NCBI RefSeq assembly: GCF_905147365.1
Contig: NC_056418.1
Coordinates: 10,601,262-10,665,261, forward strand
From: Aricia agestis
Taxonomy: Eukaryota > Arthropoda > Insecta > Lepidoptera > Lycaenidae
Direction of reading: 5' to 3'
DNA: 64,000 bases
Positions 24,801 to 33,686 of this stretch are shown here, in pieces. The notes beneath the pieces are model-generated. The model searched no databases. It was given only the letters and a program-made list of their open reading frames with translations, and was not told the origin of the DNA. The number at the start of each line of letters is the position of its first letter. The first letter of the stretch is position 1. Made by a program: the position numbers and the translations under genes.

Positions 24801-27798
24801 ATAAATTTACCTTAACTATAACCATAAATTTAACTTTAACTTTACCCACGCCTCTGGTGCAACCCAGTCTTAGTGCCGAATGTTCGGCATTCTAACCGAA
24901 ATTCGGCCGAATGACGAAGTTCGGTTCAAGCTGCCGAAGTTCGGTTAAACCGAATGTAAAACGAATTTCGGCCCACCCCTAGTTAAGATATAATATGTTG
25001 GTTGGTTTGGCTAAAGGGCCCGATCGTTTCCGATGGAGACCACACGTTAGTTGATCACATTTCACTTCTGATTAATTTTCTATGCAATAGGTTTTACATC
25101 TTTTTCACTGAATTCAACTTGCTTAACTATTTTAATTTTTACGGAGCTAATCTTCCTCGTTGGTAGTTACATTTACCCTCTTCGAATTTTTCAAACGAAC
25201 AAACAAGAGTGACGTCAGTTTTCGGTTCGCAGGTCTGTCGTCGGCCAACAACTACGTGTCGATGCTGACTCGGGAGCAGCTGTCGGTGCTGCGCGCGATC
25301 CGGCCGGGCCTGCTGTACGAGTTCCTACAGGAGGTGGCCAAGGTCCGCAGCGACCGCCGCATGCGCCGCGCGCTGCCCAATGTGAGTTGACAACAGCAAC
25401 GCAACAGGCGTTTGACAGCAGACAATGTAATATGCTGTCTGTCATAAACTTTGTATACGTTGACACCACCACGACACCACAGATTTTAGAAGTAAGTTGA
25501 CACAGAGTAATACAACCTGTCAAACGCCTTAGGGTCAATTTAGACCGCAAAAGCGACGCGTAGATGCGATGCGATTTCTAAATTTGTACAGAATTGACAG
25601 ATTTGCATGACGCCTCACGCAATTGAAGTCTGTCAATTATTCAATACAAATTTAGAAAATATGTATCTACTCGTCGCGTTGCGGTCTGAATTGACCCTAA
25701 TGTATTATAATATTATGATATAACGGTGATCGCACATCTGTCAGCACCGTACGCCCCGCACGCGCCATAACGCGCGGACGTCACGAAATGCGGCGCGTAC
25801 GGCGCGTGCGGCCTGTACGACGCGTGACGAACGGGCGTGTACGGTGCTGACAAACCTTAAGAAAACTTCTTGGTTAGGTTAGGTTAGTTAGCTCTAAAGA
25901 CATCTGTCAAATGTAACGTGTTATACCTTTCAACAGGAGTGCGCATTCTGCAAGAACAATGGCGAGAATGAGGAGAGCTACTCGTCGCACGCGCTGAAGG
26001 ACTGGCGCGGGCGCGTGCTGTGCCCCGTGCTGCGCGCGTTCCGGTGCCCGCGGTGCGGCGCCACCGGCGACCGCGCGCACACCATCAAGTACTGTCCCGA
26101 CAACGGCGAGCCTGGTCAGTACGGCTGTACCTTCACAATAACCTTATCTTAAAAAATACACTACAGTCTACAAAGAAAACTCTGGATTTTTACTGGACGA
26201 CCAAGACAAATGTAATGGTACCAAGCTGTTCTGATACCTCTAGAGCACTCTGTGGCCCAGGGCGTCGAAGCGCATGGAAGTGAATCACCAAAACTGAACA
26301 TAACATCACAGAATTTAATAAGGGGCGCGCGCGTTGGGCGCATTCGTGCGAATGAGCGGTATTAATTTGACTAAGCGAAAAATAAACTAATTGATTTATA
26401 ATAAAATCCAAAACGAGCTTACAAGACGTGGATTGCGATTAATCTATTTCAGATATTAAAATTCTATCCGAGCGAGACTGTATTACTGAGTGAGCGACTG
26501 GAAATACATAGCGGGCAACTTCAATATTAAATATAGATTAAATTTTTCTAATTGAGGTTATTTATTACGAGCTACTAAAAAGTTCATTTTGAGCAAACTT
26601 TTGTGAGCTGCTTTATTAATGATATTTTACTGATATTCTATTTGAGGCTTTATATTTTGATACGTGTTTTAATGAAAACTACATATTCTTAAATGCGTGC
26701 GAATTCGAATGGGGGCGGGGCGAAGAATCGTATCAGTCAGGCGAGTTGGGTTGCGGACCAATACGACTTTTTTGGGTTAGGTTAGATGGCTAAGACGGGA
26801 GCGTAGCTGCGCTACGCTCCCGCCTTAGCCCCCCCCCCCCCCCCCCCCCTCCTACCCTGCCCCTCTAAATCGCAGGGTATGATTCTAAACTTTTACCGTT
26901 ATATAATTTAAGTTCCTACAAATAGAACAATACATATTTTGGGATCATCAAATCAAAGTATGAAATCCTTTCTATCTCTGTTAACTACCACTTTTTTCAC
27001 ATAAAAAATTGTTGTTCCTCTTATCCAAATGAAGCTACTCACAAAAAATTTGCTTGAGAGTAATAAAAAAAAATGTTCTATCCCTGTCCGTAGTAGTCCC
27101 TGAATAAAAGTGTTTCATCAAATAGTTATTTCATATTAATTTTTTTATTTAGTCCCTGAATAAAAGTGTTTCATCAAATAGTTATTTCATATTAATTTTT
27201 TTGTTTTAATGTGTGCTCATTATACTCTGCTCATTAGTGTATTTTTTAAAGTGGTTTTTGGTATTCAAAACACTTCATTTAAGATAAAATGCCGCTCAGT
27301 ATAAAAATTACATTTGCCAAATATTGAAAAAAAATGCAGGACGTAACGTTGATACTCAAACAGATATTAGGTCGCTCAAAAATTATAAAACTGCTCATTT
27401 TGTATTTTAAGTAACTCAAATAAATAATTTCTAAGTAGCTGTTCTGTTAATTTCTCGTCACTGACTCTCAGTCGCTCAAATAGTAATTCTGTAACCCAAA
27501 TTTAGTAATTTTGACACCTAAAACTATAATTTACAGTCACTCGATTAAATACTACCCAATTAAATAGTTGTTTTACTTAAATCCAACATTACCGTTTTAA
27601 CCTTCACTAACACAACGGATCTAAATGTCTCACTCATCAGCAGGTATGGAGCGCACCGGCAGCCTGCTGTCCCGTCGTCGTCCGTCAGCCTCGCTGCCGA
27701 TCGGCACGAGCCGCGTCTGCAGCGCCCCCGCCACCCCCGCGCCCTCACCCGCCCCCAACAACTTCACCTCCGTCTGGTCTGCCTTCGGAATGAATTAA
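15732..27798 (+). CDS. nanos: nanos, germline translational repressor (7 coding exons)
   Basis: Nanos proteins bind RNA with Pumilio and recruit deadenylases to silence mRNAs in germ cells and posterior patterning. Exons: 15732-15800, 16584-16722, 18286-18384, 19797-19895, 25233-25381, 25937-26114, 27644-27798; all junctions are GT-AG and phase-compatible, totalling 888 nt (295 residues plus TAA). The zinc finger occupies about residues 186-238 as CX2CX12HX10C (C187, C190, H203, C214) followed by CX2CX7HX4C (C222, C225, H233, C238), exactly the Nanos spacing. The N-terminal half is low-complexity and Ser/Asn-rich without a domain I recognise; a helical stretch near residues 140-185 precedes the finger. 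An in-frame TGA at 15723-15725 supports the ATG at 15732. Lepidoptera carry several nanos paralogues and I cannot say which this is. Exon 3 has three in-phase acceptors and exon 7 a NAGNAG acceptor, so small isoform differences are possible. Confidence 0.92.
15801..16583 (+). other. nanos intron 1
   Basis: AT-rich; no repeat or internal gene recognised. An ORF at 16080-16490 shows no family features. Confidence 0.6.
16584..16722 (+). CDS. nanos: nanos exon 2
   Basis: Acceptor TTGTTGTAG|GAGAGT, donor ATACAG|GTATGT. It encodes 46 codons plus one base, beginning ESFSLADSMGRH and ending near GQEPRAAD. Base composition is markedly more GC-rich than the surrounding intron, as in the other exons of this gene. 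Confidence 0.85.
17005..17170 (+). repeat. minisatellite, about 20-bp unit, 8 copies
   Basis: Units of the form CTAGAACGCTGCCGCCCCCC repeat in nanos intron 2, GC-rich and imperfect. Confidence 0.9.
17530..17700 (+). mobile_element. family A repeat joined to the protein fragment
   Basis: TCGTTTATCGCGCGGGAATA, GATACAAAGTATCCTGTGTC and GAAGAGGTAACAGACAGACA, followed directly by the coding fragment at 17700. The junction may be an ancestral element structure or a secondary insertion. Confidence 0.65.
17700..17950 (+). pseudogene. fragment of a transposon-associated protein (copy 2)
   Basis: Contains VSRLHWSTTVEQVVDYIRSK, RVERLESRHKVNFSSFVVRV and PTHHVPTF, then an Arg-rich tail and TAG at 17948-17950. 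Clearly related to the minus-strand copy at 11930-12316. GC-rich against the host intron. Lies in nanos intron 2, joined to a short CTAATATTATAA-type element. Confidence 0.6.
18119..18270. repeat. MITE abutting nanos exon 3
   Basis: TTACTAATAAACGTTGCATA and AGCTTTGAATAGTTATACAG pair with the right arm ending GTTTATTAGTAAGGGGGTAA. The right end runs into the exon 3 acceptor region. Confidence 0.9.
18286..18384 (+). CDS. nanos: nanos exon 3 (ambiguous acceptor beside a MITE)
   Basis: It encodes APATSEIEDVLMNLRLNN followed by an Asn/His/Asp-rich stretch, with donor ATGG|GTGAGT. Three AGs at 18270, 18285 and 18291 are all in phase with exon 2; 18285|18286 is my choice. The use of 18270 would add five residues. 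None has a good polypyrimidine tract, because the fold-back element 18119-18270 ends exactly against this exon. Confidence 0.82.
18450..18715. repeat. MITE family I, copy 2
   Basis: AGTTCACTGTGAAAGTAGCA pairs with TGCTACTTTCACAGTGAACT; CACTTTTGTATGGGG-type core as at 13500-13690. In nanos intron 3. Confidence 0.85.
18716..19608. other. nanos intron 3, unique part
   Basis: No recognised element apart from a short TAAAGTTAAT/ATTAACTTTA inverted pair near 19485-19515. Confidence 0.5.
19609..19728. repeat. MITE family J, copy 1
   Basis: TATAGAATCGCCGATCAAAA pairs with the right end TATCGGCGATTCTATA. Second copy 21041-21190. Confidence 0.85.
19797..19895 (+). CDS. nanos: nanos exon 4
   Basis: Acceptor TTTATCAG|GCAACA, donor CAAGA|GTAAGT. 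It encodes GNSREPSTPTSNIWSEGGS then NGEMIDTFDFLIK. Phase 1 in and 1 out joins cleanly to exon 5 across the 5.3-kb transposon-filled intron 4. Confidence 0.88.
19940..20170 (-). mobile_element. family B fragment
   Basis: CTTTTTAGGGCTCCGTATCC and a GTCTGTCCGTCTGGTCTGTC run, family B in reverse, just after exon 4. Confidence 0.5.
20171..21040. other. nanos intron 4, left part
   Basis: AT-rich; nothing recognised besides a GATAGATCACTATGTCAATC stretch also found at 38610 (retroelement 3' end). Confidence 0.45.
21041..21190. repeat. MITE family J, copy 2
   Basis: TAGAATCGGCGATCAAAATG and TATGGAATTGA pair with TCAATTCCATACATTTTG...CGACGATTCTA. Ends 20 bases before the hAT-like element's target duplication. 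Confidence 0.85.
21743..22325 (+). mobile_element. non-LTR retrotransposon 3' part (family C), inside the hAT-like element
   Basis: A short decayed coding stretch readable as NPSINKFKKVVKERFVPKPK with stop, then GTGCGAGTTTCTTACGCCGG and CCCGAACCGGTAGGCACCAT. Mirrors 4500-4865. Confidence 0.65.
22470..22715. repeat. imperfect fold-back
   Basis: TATACTTAAATGAACTAAAA pairs with TTTTAGTTCATTTAAGTATA; TCTTCATTATTTTG and GGTACCAG/CTGGTACC extend the arms. Confidence 0.8.
23121..23306. repeat. MITE, CCGGCCGCACATTATCC ends
   Basis: GTCCGGCCGCACATTATCCG pairs with CGGATAATGTGCGGCCGGGC; AAAATGTATGA inside. Confidence 0.9.
24449..24876. repeat. MITE, AGACTGG-TTGCACCA ends
   Basis: AGACTGGATTGCACCA pairs with TGGTGCAACCCAGTCT; AACTTTAACTTTAAC repeats form subterminal arms. 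Nested in the hAT-like element. Confidence 0.8.
25233..25381 (+). CDS. nanos: nanos exon 5
   Basis: Acceptor GGTTCGCAG|GTCTG, donor CCCAAT|GTGAGT, ending in phase 0. It encodes about 50 residues including NNYVSMLTREQLSVLRAIRP and EFLQEVAKVRSDRRMRRALP, predicted helical and basic, immediately N-terminal to the zinc finger. Confidence 0.9.
25385..25535. repeat. imperfect fold-back right after exon 5
   Basis: AACAGGCGTTTGACAGC pairs loosely with CTGTCAAACGCCTT; starts 10 bases past the exon 5 donor. Confidence 0.6.
25530..25700. repeat. MITE, AGGGTCAATTTAGACCGCAA ends
   Basis: TTAGGGTCAATTTAGACCGC pairs with GCGGTCTGAATTGACCCTAA. A half copy is at 13835-13930. Confidence 0.85.
25735..25858. 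repeat. GC-rich fold-back
   Basis: TGTCAGCACCGTACGCCCCG pairs imperfectly with CGGGCGTGTACGGTGCTGAC; CpG-dense. Confidence 0.75.
25937..26114 (+). CDS. nanos: nanos exon 6 (CCHC zinc fingers)
   Basis: Acceptor TTTCAACAG|GAGTGC, donor CCTG|GTCAGT. It contains the complete zf-nanos domain: ECAFCKNN..., the H in SSHALKDWRGRVLC, CPRCG and HTIKYC. All eight zinc ligands are present with family-typical spacing. This exon alone identifies the gene. Confidence 0.96.
26115..26780. other. nanos intron 6, left part
   Basis: No repeat recognised in 26115-26780; ORFs here are short and without family features. Confidence 0.5.
26788..26849. repeat. hairpin followed by 21 consecutive C
   Basis: GGCTAAGACGGGAGCGTAGC pairs with GCTACGCTCCCGCCTTAGCC; its last C begins a 21-C run (26829-26849). 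Confidence 0.85.
27092..27205 (+). repeat. tandem duplication, about 62 bp x 2
   Basis: TAGTCCCTGAATAAAAGTGT through TTTCATATTAATTTTTT occurs twice in a row. Confidence 0.9.
27270..27560 (+). repeat. degenerate CTCAAA-spaced repeat
   Basis: GTCGCTCAAA, CTGCTCATTT, AGTAACTCAAAT, AGTCGCTCAAAT recur at roughly 30-base spacing. Origin unclear. Confidence 0.45.
27644..27798 (+). CDS. nanos: nanos exon 7 (stop codon)
   Basis: Acceptor CATCAGCAG|GTATGG is a NAGNAG site, so one residue may be gained or lost. It encodes a basic SLLSRRRPSASLPIG stretch, a Pro/Ala-rich segment and the C-terminus FTSVWSAFGMN before TAA at 27796-27798. Confidence 0.9.
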
Positions 27799-27990
27799 AA
27801 CCGGTATCGAGCGACGCAAACTAGTTTTATCCGGTTTAGAGCAACTCAAACTTGTTTTATCCGGTAAAGAGCAGCGATAACTAGATTTATCCGGTTACAA
27901 CCAAGTCAAACTAGTATTTTCGCCGTCGGATTGAACTAGACGCAACCGGTGTAAAGCAGCACAAACTAGTTCTATCCGGTTAGAAGCAAC
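27799..27990 (+). repeat. 30-bp tandem repeat at the start of the nanos 3'UTR
   Basis: Five to six imperfect units of about 30 bp with core AACTAGTTTTATCCGGT begin directly after the nanos stop codon; unit 4 is expanded. The unit length is a multiple of three, and the frame after the stop remains open for 22 codons. Not seen elsewhere in the window. Confidence 0.85.
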
Positions 27991-28127
27991 ACGGACCATC
28001 ATCCAGGTGGAACCAGATAAAACTAGCTTGCTTTCTATAGAAAATTGTGATACCTTCACTTCAAAAAAAAAATATATACTTAGATATCCAAATTATATTT
28101 TCATTTGGATGCTTTTGAGTTAACCAT

Positions 28128-28133
28128 AATAAA
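28128..28133 (+). promoter_or_regulatory. candidate poly(A) signal, nanos (proximal)
   Basis: AATAAA about 330 bases after the nanos stop. Other AATAAA copies follow at 28643-28648 and 28998-29003. Which one is used cannot be decided from sequence. Confidence 0.4.
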
Positions 28134-28997
28134 GGGAATGAGCTTCATACTATTTACTTTGTTCATTTAACTATACTTGTGTAGAATAATGAACATAACA
28201 CCATCTGTTGATAACTGTACATTCTGGTATAAGTATGCCTGTCATACTAGACCTGAATTAATACAACTTTCAACGCCATAGCTCTTATATACAACAATAT
28301 CACAGTCGTCTTCCACATTAGTTTCGTAAGATATTTCAGAAGTTTTCTGTTTTCGATCTTTGAAAAAAAAATCAAGTTTGAAATTTTAATATTTTTACGG
28401 AAACTAGAGTGAAGGACGGTCGGATAGATAATCATGTCCTGATTCATATCAGAAGTAAGCAATAAAGGTAAAGTGAATTTAAATAATATTTGATTTTAAG
28501 TGAAAATTTTGATGCTTTCTGAAGTATTGCCATCTATTAATATTTTTACCGACATTTTTTGGACCTCCTCTCTAGTTTCTGTTGTTTTTTTAATTAAGTT
28601 TAATAATTTAAGATACTAAAGTATGTCAAAATATTCAAGTGTAATAAAGTTACATTCCAAATAATGTTGTATGCAGGTCATACTTAGATGGTTACTTATA
28701 GAATGAATGGTATATCTGATATTTTTTCATTGGGATTTTATTTGCAAAGTGCATATTGAAAGTTTTAATCGTATTATTACCACCAATTACAATTTAATCA
28801 TTCAATCAAAATTTTCAATAAAATAATTGTAAATGTTGATGATAAAATTTATTATATTATTGATTAAACATACAATAACATCACACGTTTTAACATTGGC
28901 AATTTATTTTAATAAAATGTACTGAATCAGTTGTACCAATGAAAAATATTTTCTGCATTTATTGTAATATTGGTGTTGGGTTTTTTTTTGGGTTTTG

Positions 28998-29003
28998 AAT
29001 AAA
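28998..29003 (+). promoter_or_regulatory. candidate poly(A) signal, nanos (distal)
   Basis: AATAAA followed within 30 bases by a T/G-rich stretch (GAGTTTTAATTCC). It would give a 3'UTR of about 1.2 kb. Confidence 0.3.
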
Positions 29004-29326
29004 CATTAAGCATATTAAATTGAGTTTTAATTCCATATTCATAGAGAGATGCCTCTCTTATTGCTACTTTGCTTGATGGTTGATCATAACTAAAAGTTAA
29101 TTACATGCGAAAGTGGAGTAATTAAAAACGTATATTTACTTAAAGTAGGAGCATATTTATTTAATTTCAACGTAGATACAAAAGCTTGTACAATTTTAAT
29201 AAGTAACTAACATCTAACAAACATTAACATCATAGGCATAATATTATATCATCAGTGGTATAACATGTTCGGTTCTAAACAGGTACTCAAAGATAAAATG
29301 ATGTAGAAACGTTCAAACTTTAAAAG
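29004..29326. other. intergenic DNA between the two genes
   Basis: Nothing recognised. Confidence 0.45.
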
Positions 29327-29535
29327 TCAGACCGCACTACGCGACATTACGCGGCAGCGACGCGACTTCCACTCCCATAGGGATAGCACACATAACTGCG
29401 TATTCGTGCGAATTCGCATCGCAATGTTATTTTTATTTTGGGTTTTGTCGCAGATATTTGCGATGCAATGCGAAGTCGCGATGCGATGCGATGCGAAAAA
29501 GTGGTGCGTCGTGTCGTGTCGCGTTAGTGCGGTCT
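29327..29535. repeat. MITE, CAGACCGCACTA ends
   Basis: CAGACCGCACTACGCGACAT pairs with CGTGTCGCGTTAGTGCGGTC; interior GCGATGCGATGCGATGCG. Confidence 0.8.
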
Positions 29536-29727
29536 CGCCTTCATAGGTTATACAAATTCATTTTGGCAAGTATACACGCAAAAATTCATTTAGGCTAAAA
29601 CGATTAATACATTTTGAGATTCAATAGAATATTTAAAGTTAAACTCAACACAATTTTATAAATGCATTGGTCCATTTACAAACACTTGTAAAGAAGTTTA
29701 GCTTCTACAAGTTTAATGGTGTCCAAA

Positions 29728-29864
29728 AGGAGTCCCATTTTTGATAAGAAACTACTGAAATATAATTATATTATATTTTAGTAGTTTCTTATCAAAAATG
29801 GGACTTGGATAGGAAAAATGCTAAATCTATAATTATATAGATATATAGCATTTTTAAGGAGACC
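29728..29864. repeat. two adjacent fold-backs
   Basis: AGTCCCATTTTTGATAAGAA pairs with TTCTTATCAAAAATGGGACT (29729-29807); immediately after, AAAAATGCTAAATCTATA pairs with TATATAGCATTTTT. Confidence 0.85.
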
Positions 29865-30539
29865 ATGTTTTTTCAATATCAATAAAAAATCTTTAAAATT
29901 CCTTATCAATGTCATAAAAAATAATAATTAATTGTGATTTATCAATGGGATATCTAGTATGGAATGCTATTTTGGATCTTCAAGAGACACCTAAAAGTCC
30001 ATTATTATTCATGTATTTAGCTTTTTTTTTATTTTTATTTCATTATAAGAATCAGTAATTGAGACATAATATTTCATTGTAATCCGTATAATAATGAGGC
30101 CGACCGAAATAAAAGTAGCACTGTTAAAATACTACCTACCTACTTAATTTATAAATTTTCAAGCATTATATTCTAGCCATAACTTGGCAAATACAGGTTT
30201 AGTTAAAACGGTAGACTTATTAACCGGTAGCGTAAAAAATGTTAACATAGAATTTTCATATTCATATTTTACAGCATAGAAATTAAATGTGGCACTGAAA
30301 ATATTATTGATTAAATTCTTTGGTTCCTTTACATACATACACAATAAATTCATTAAATCGTATTCAATACTATTTAGCACACATAACAATATGTGATAAA
30401 TTAAATAATAAAAAGCTGCTTAATTGTTTGACGCACACCATCAAAGTGGGCTTTATTAGTCTTGAGAAAATTTGGAACGATTCGAATTTTAAAATAAGTA
30501 TTACAGGTGCTACATTATTAAGGATACCGTTATAGTGTA
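29865..30539. other. intergenic DNA
   Basis: AT-rich; no supported feature. Confidence 0.45.
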
Positions 30540-31145
30540 AAAACAGGCCAAGTGCGGGTCGGGCCACGCGCAATATAGGGTTCCGTAGTACCGCTAGTTT
30601 TTTATGAAGTCTTAATAGCCGTGATAGTTTTGCTTTTAAATTCTGCATATTTCCTACTCCCGTGAATTTTTTCAGATTTCCAGAAGCAACCGTTCAGCCG
30701 GTAGAAGGAAGGAAGGGGGACACTGGAATCTAAGGATTTTTTCCACTTTAAAACTTAATATTTCACAAACGGATTTCAAAATCGAAAAATTATCTACGAA
30801 TACTCATAATATTTTTAAAAAACCTATCCAACGACACCCCACACGATGGGGCGGACGCGAAAAAAAAAATTCAGCCCCACTTGATGTGTGAGGTACCATA
30901 AAAAAATATTTTTTTAAGATTTCATGTACCATTTTGTCGGCAACAACTTTGTAGGTCCTATAGTCTCTGAGCGAAACCGCGGACAGACAGACGGATGGAC
31001 AGACCGAAACTATAAGGCTGCCTTCACATTAAGTCGCGAGTAGTGCGGCAGCCGCGCGACTGCTATACTAAAACGAGCCGCGCGGCTCGCGACTTAATGT
31101 GAAGGCAGTCTTAGGGTTCCTTGTTGACTACGGAACCCTAAAAAC
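30540..31145 (+). mobile_element. family B element carrying a nested MITE
   Basis: AACAGGCCAAGTGCGGGTCG to CGGAACCCTAAAAA. At 31016-31112 a fold-back (GGCTGCCTTCACATTAAGTC / GACTTAATGTGAAGGCAGTC) interrupts the CCGAAACTATAAGGGTTCC end, probably with a TA duplication. Confidence 0.8.
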
Positions 31146-32320
31146 ACAGTATCGTTTCATATCCTAGTATACAAGCAGCAATTTTCTTTTAGAAATATCT
31201 CTCACAAATGCTGTCATGTTAATGTCTGACATATAGGCTGTTTCGTTACACAACTTCAAAAGCTGCACAAACTTTATTTCATTGCTTCGTTCCAAACCAA
31301 TTTTTCGCAAGAATCGGCGATACACGCAACTTTTTTTAATTTTTTATTCTGCACTACTAGCGCTGTGTAAATAATTTCAGTCAATTTTATGTAAATAAAT
31401 AGATTATGGCCATATTAAAGTGGATAATATATCACTTATCTAATCTAATTTATATGAAAAATTGTTATCAAAATCAGTTGGAACTTGGAAGATATGTTTA
31501 AACGTCAAATTTAGGAATTGGCAGCTAAAGTTACAGCCTCATAGAAGAGATCATCTAGAAATTATGAGAATGATTAAATTTTTAAATAAAAAAAAAAAAA
31601 ACAGTACTTAGTCTATAATATAAAAAAATATACAAAATGTGATACAAAATAAATAAATCTAAAACTTACTATTCTTACTATGCAATAAACAAGTAATTAT
31701 TATTATATTTTTGTAATATAATATGAGTAGGAAGAAAACTTTACAAGTTCTAGGAGTCCTTTATTTTATCCTAATTTTTACTAACGATGTGGTTCACCTA
31801 TTGAGATTACTTTTTTTATTTTCAAATCGAATATTACGTCCTAAACACTGGTTGTAATTTTAAAGTTTTTTTTTATCGTCTGATAAAAATAATAAAAAAT
31901 ATTTAGTGACGGAATGTAGTAAAATAGTTTATGAGACCACAGAACTATGTAATTTAATTCACGAAATCTAGCGATATCTAAAGTATCTGTATGTGACACC
32001 TCATATTTTACCAATAATGCGGCATAATATAATATTATATTTATTAACAGTTCAAAATCAATATCGAATTTGGTTTTTTTTTATTAAACCTAGTCTTAAA
32101 AGCCATGGAATCAACAACCAATATTCGATGCATGAATCACATTCAAAAGTTTTTACGAATAACATTAAACATTATTATAATTTTTCTGATTTTTTTTACT
32201 GGAACAAGTGCAAAATTTTTCATAACGACACAAAACAGACATTATTATATCCCTATAGAAAAGTAATACCCTCATACTGGCATATATATATACATAGCGA
32301 ATAATTATCCAAGATCTACT
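31146..32320. other. intergenic DNA
   Basis: AT-rich with poly-A tracts; nothing recognised. Confidence 0.45.
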
Positions 32321-32680
32321 AAAGTTTGTGCGTTTTAAGATGATATGGGTGACAGTTCTCATATTCCTTGCTACGGATTTTTTTACAAGAATACAAAAAA
32401 AAAAAAAACAAAATGTAATAAATTATATTCCATCTACAAAAACAAATGTTTCCCATAATTGCTAATGAATAAAGATGAAAAGTTGCTAAATGCTAACATA
32501 TTAATATAAAATTATATTATTAACTGTGAAATAGGAGTATAAAATTATGGTTACGAAAACATTTGAAAAATGTCAGATGCATGAAACGGAACCCATGTCA
32601 ATAGAGATTGACACTTTTGAATCGAAATCAAATCGATAATGTGTCACGCATATCATCTTACAACGCACAAACTATAGTCG
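32318..32680. repeat. MITE family K, short copy
   Basis: AGTTTGTGCGTTTTAAGATGATATG pairs with CATATCATCTTACAACGCAC. The longer relative in CenB1A intron 5 (55043-55544) holds about 155 extra bases after AAATCGATAA. Confidence 0.8.
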
Positions 32681-32697
32681 GGCATATTGGAATTTAG

Positions 32698-33115
32698 AAA
32701 CTAGAAGACGCCTGCAATTGAATAGCGCACAAAACTCGCTTAACCCGCTGGAATCACACATTTTTCCGGGATGAAAAGTATCCTATGTCCTTTCCCAGGA
32801 TTCGAAGCATCTCCATACCCAATTTCAGCAAAATCGGTTTAGCGGTTTGGGTGTGAAGAGGTAACAGACATAAATACTTTCGCATTTATAATATCCATAC
32901 TTCCATATTAATATTATAAATGCGAAAATGTGTCTGTCTGACTGTTACCTCTCCACACCTAAGCCGCTGAACCGACTTTGCTGAAACTTGGTATGGAGAT
33001 ACTTTGGGTCCGGGAAAGGACATAGGATACTTTTGTCTCGGAAAAATGTACGGTTCTCGCGCGATAAACGAATTTTGGCGCAACGGAGTTGCGGGCGCCA
33101 TCTAGTTAATAATAA
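32698..33115. mobile_element. two family A repeats head to head
   Basis: A + copy (32698-32895) and a - copy (32905-33112) meet at their TTTATAATAT ends near 32895-32920, forming a large imperfect inverted repeat. Confidence 0.8.
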
Positions 33116-33600
33116 TATTAATAAGTATGGATGTATCATGAATTCATGACCGACAGCAATCCTTGAATAATTTAAATATGCTAAGTAAATATTTTTATAA
33201 GGCTTGAGGCTATATTGTATAACATAACGTTACTAACAACGGTAATTTATTTTTTTATTACATGATACACAAACCTATGCCACCGATGTAAAATGACAAT
33301 TTACTATCACGTAATTGGTTGAAACTCCGAATACATTTCTTGTGACAGATCCGATAACATTGTTTTAGGTTGAAAGTAGTATAGGAGTATTATATGGGCT
33401 TTATTTGATTCGCCATTAGAGTCTTGGTAGACGAAAGCTATCGCCCCACCAAAATTTAACCAGTGGAGGCAATATTAAGACTTTTCTTTTATATACTTGA
33501 AACGAACACTATCTACAAGTTACAACAATAATTGTTATATTAACATACCTCAGTACTTGTATTTTTAACTGAGATGTACTGTATGTACTTGTCATGTGGT
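33116..33600. other. downstream flank of CenB1A
   Basis: Contains the presumed 3'UTR and poly(A) signal; no repeat recognised. Confidence 0.45.
33400..33405 (-). promoter_or_regulatory. candidate poly(A) signal, CenB1A
   Basis: AATAAA on the - strand about 260 bases past the CenB1A stop codon. Confidence 0.35.
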
Positions 33601-33666
33601 GTCAAACACGGACGGGCCTCACTCCCGCCACCAAAGCCTGAGTCTCCTCAAACGTTTCTCTATTCG

Positions 33667-33686
33667 TCATTCGCTTGACTGTTCGC
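33667..33686 (-). CDS. CenB1A: CenB1A exon 20 (stop codon)
   Basis: Acceptor AACCTTTCAG|GCGAAC. Joined to the first exon-19 donor it ends after EQSSE at TGA 33669-33667. Joined to the second donor the frame runs on to TGA at 33604-33602, adding about 40 residues in total. I favour the short form but cannot prove it. Confidence 0.65.

Larger units (their letters stand above)
21219..24981 (+). mobile_element. 3.76-kb hAT-like element in nanos intron 4, with nested insertions
   Basis: Left end TAGTGATGGGCCGAA and right end (reverse) TAGGGGTGGGCCGAA are bounded by a perfect 8-bp duplication GTTAAGAT (21211-21218, 24982-24989). Subterminal TTCGGCCGAA repeats at 23900-23970 and 24880-24970 belong to it. 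No transposase ORF remains. It contains a LINE 3' fragment, two MITEs and an inner 2.65-kb block flanked by TGGTTTGAACC. Confidence 0.8.

Noticed and set aside
25215..25550. 111-codon antisense ORF
   Set aside because: Shadow of nanos exon 5 on the opposite strand.
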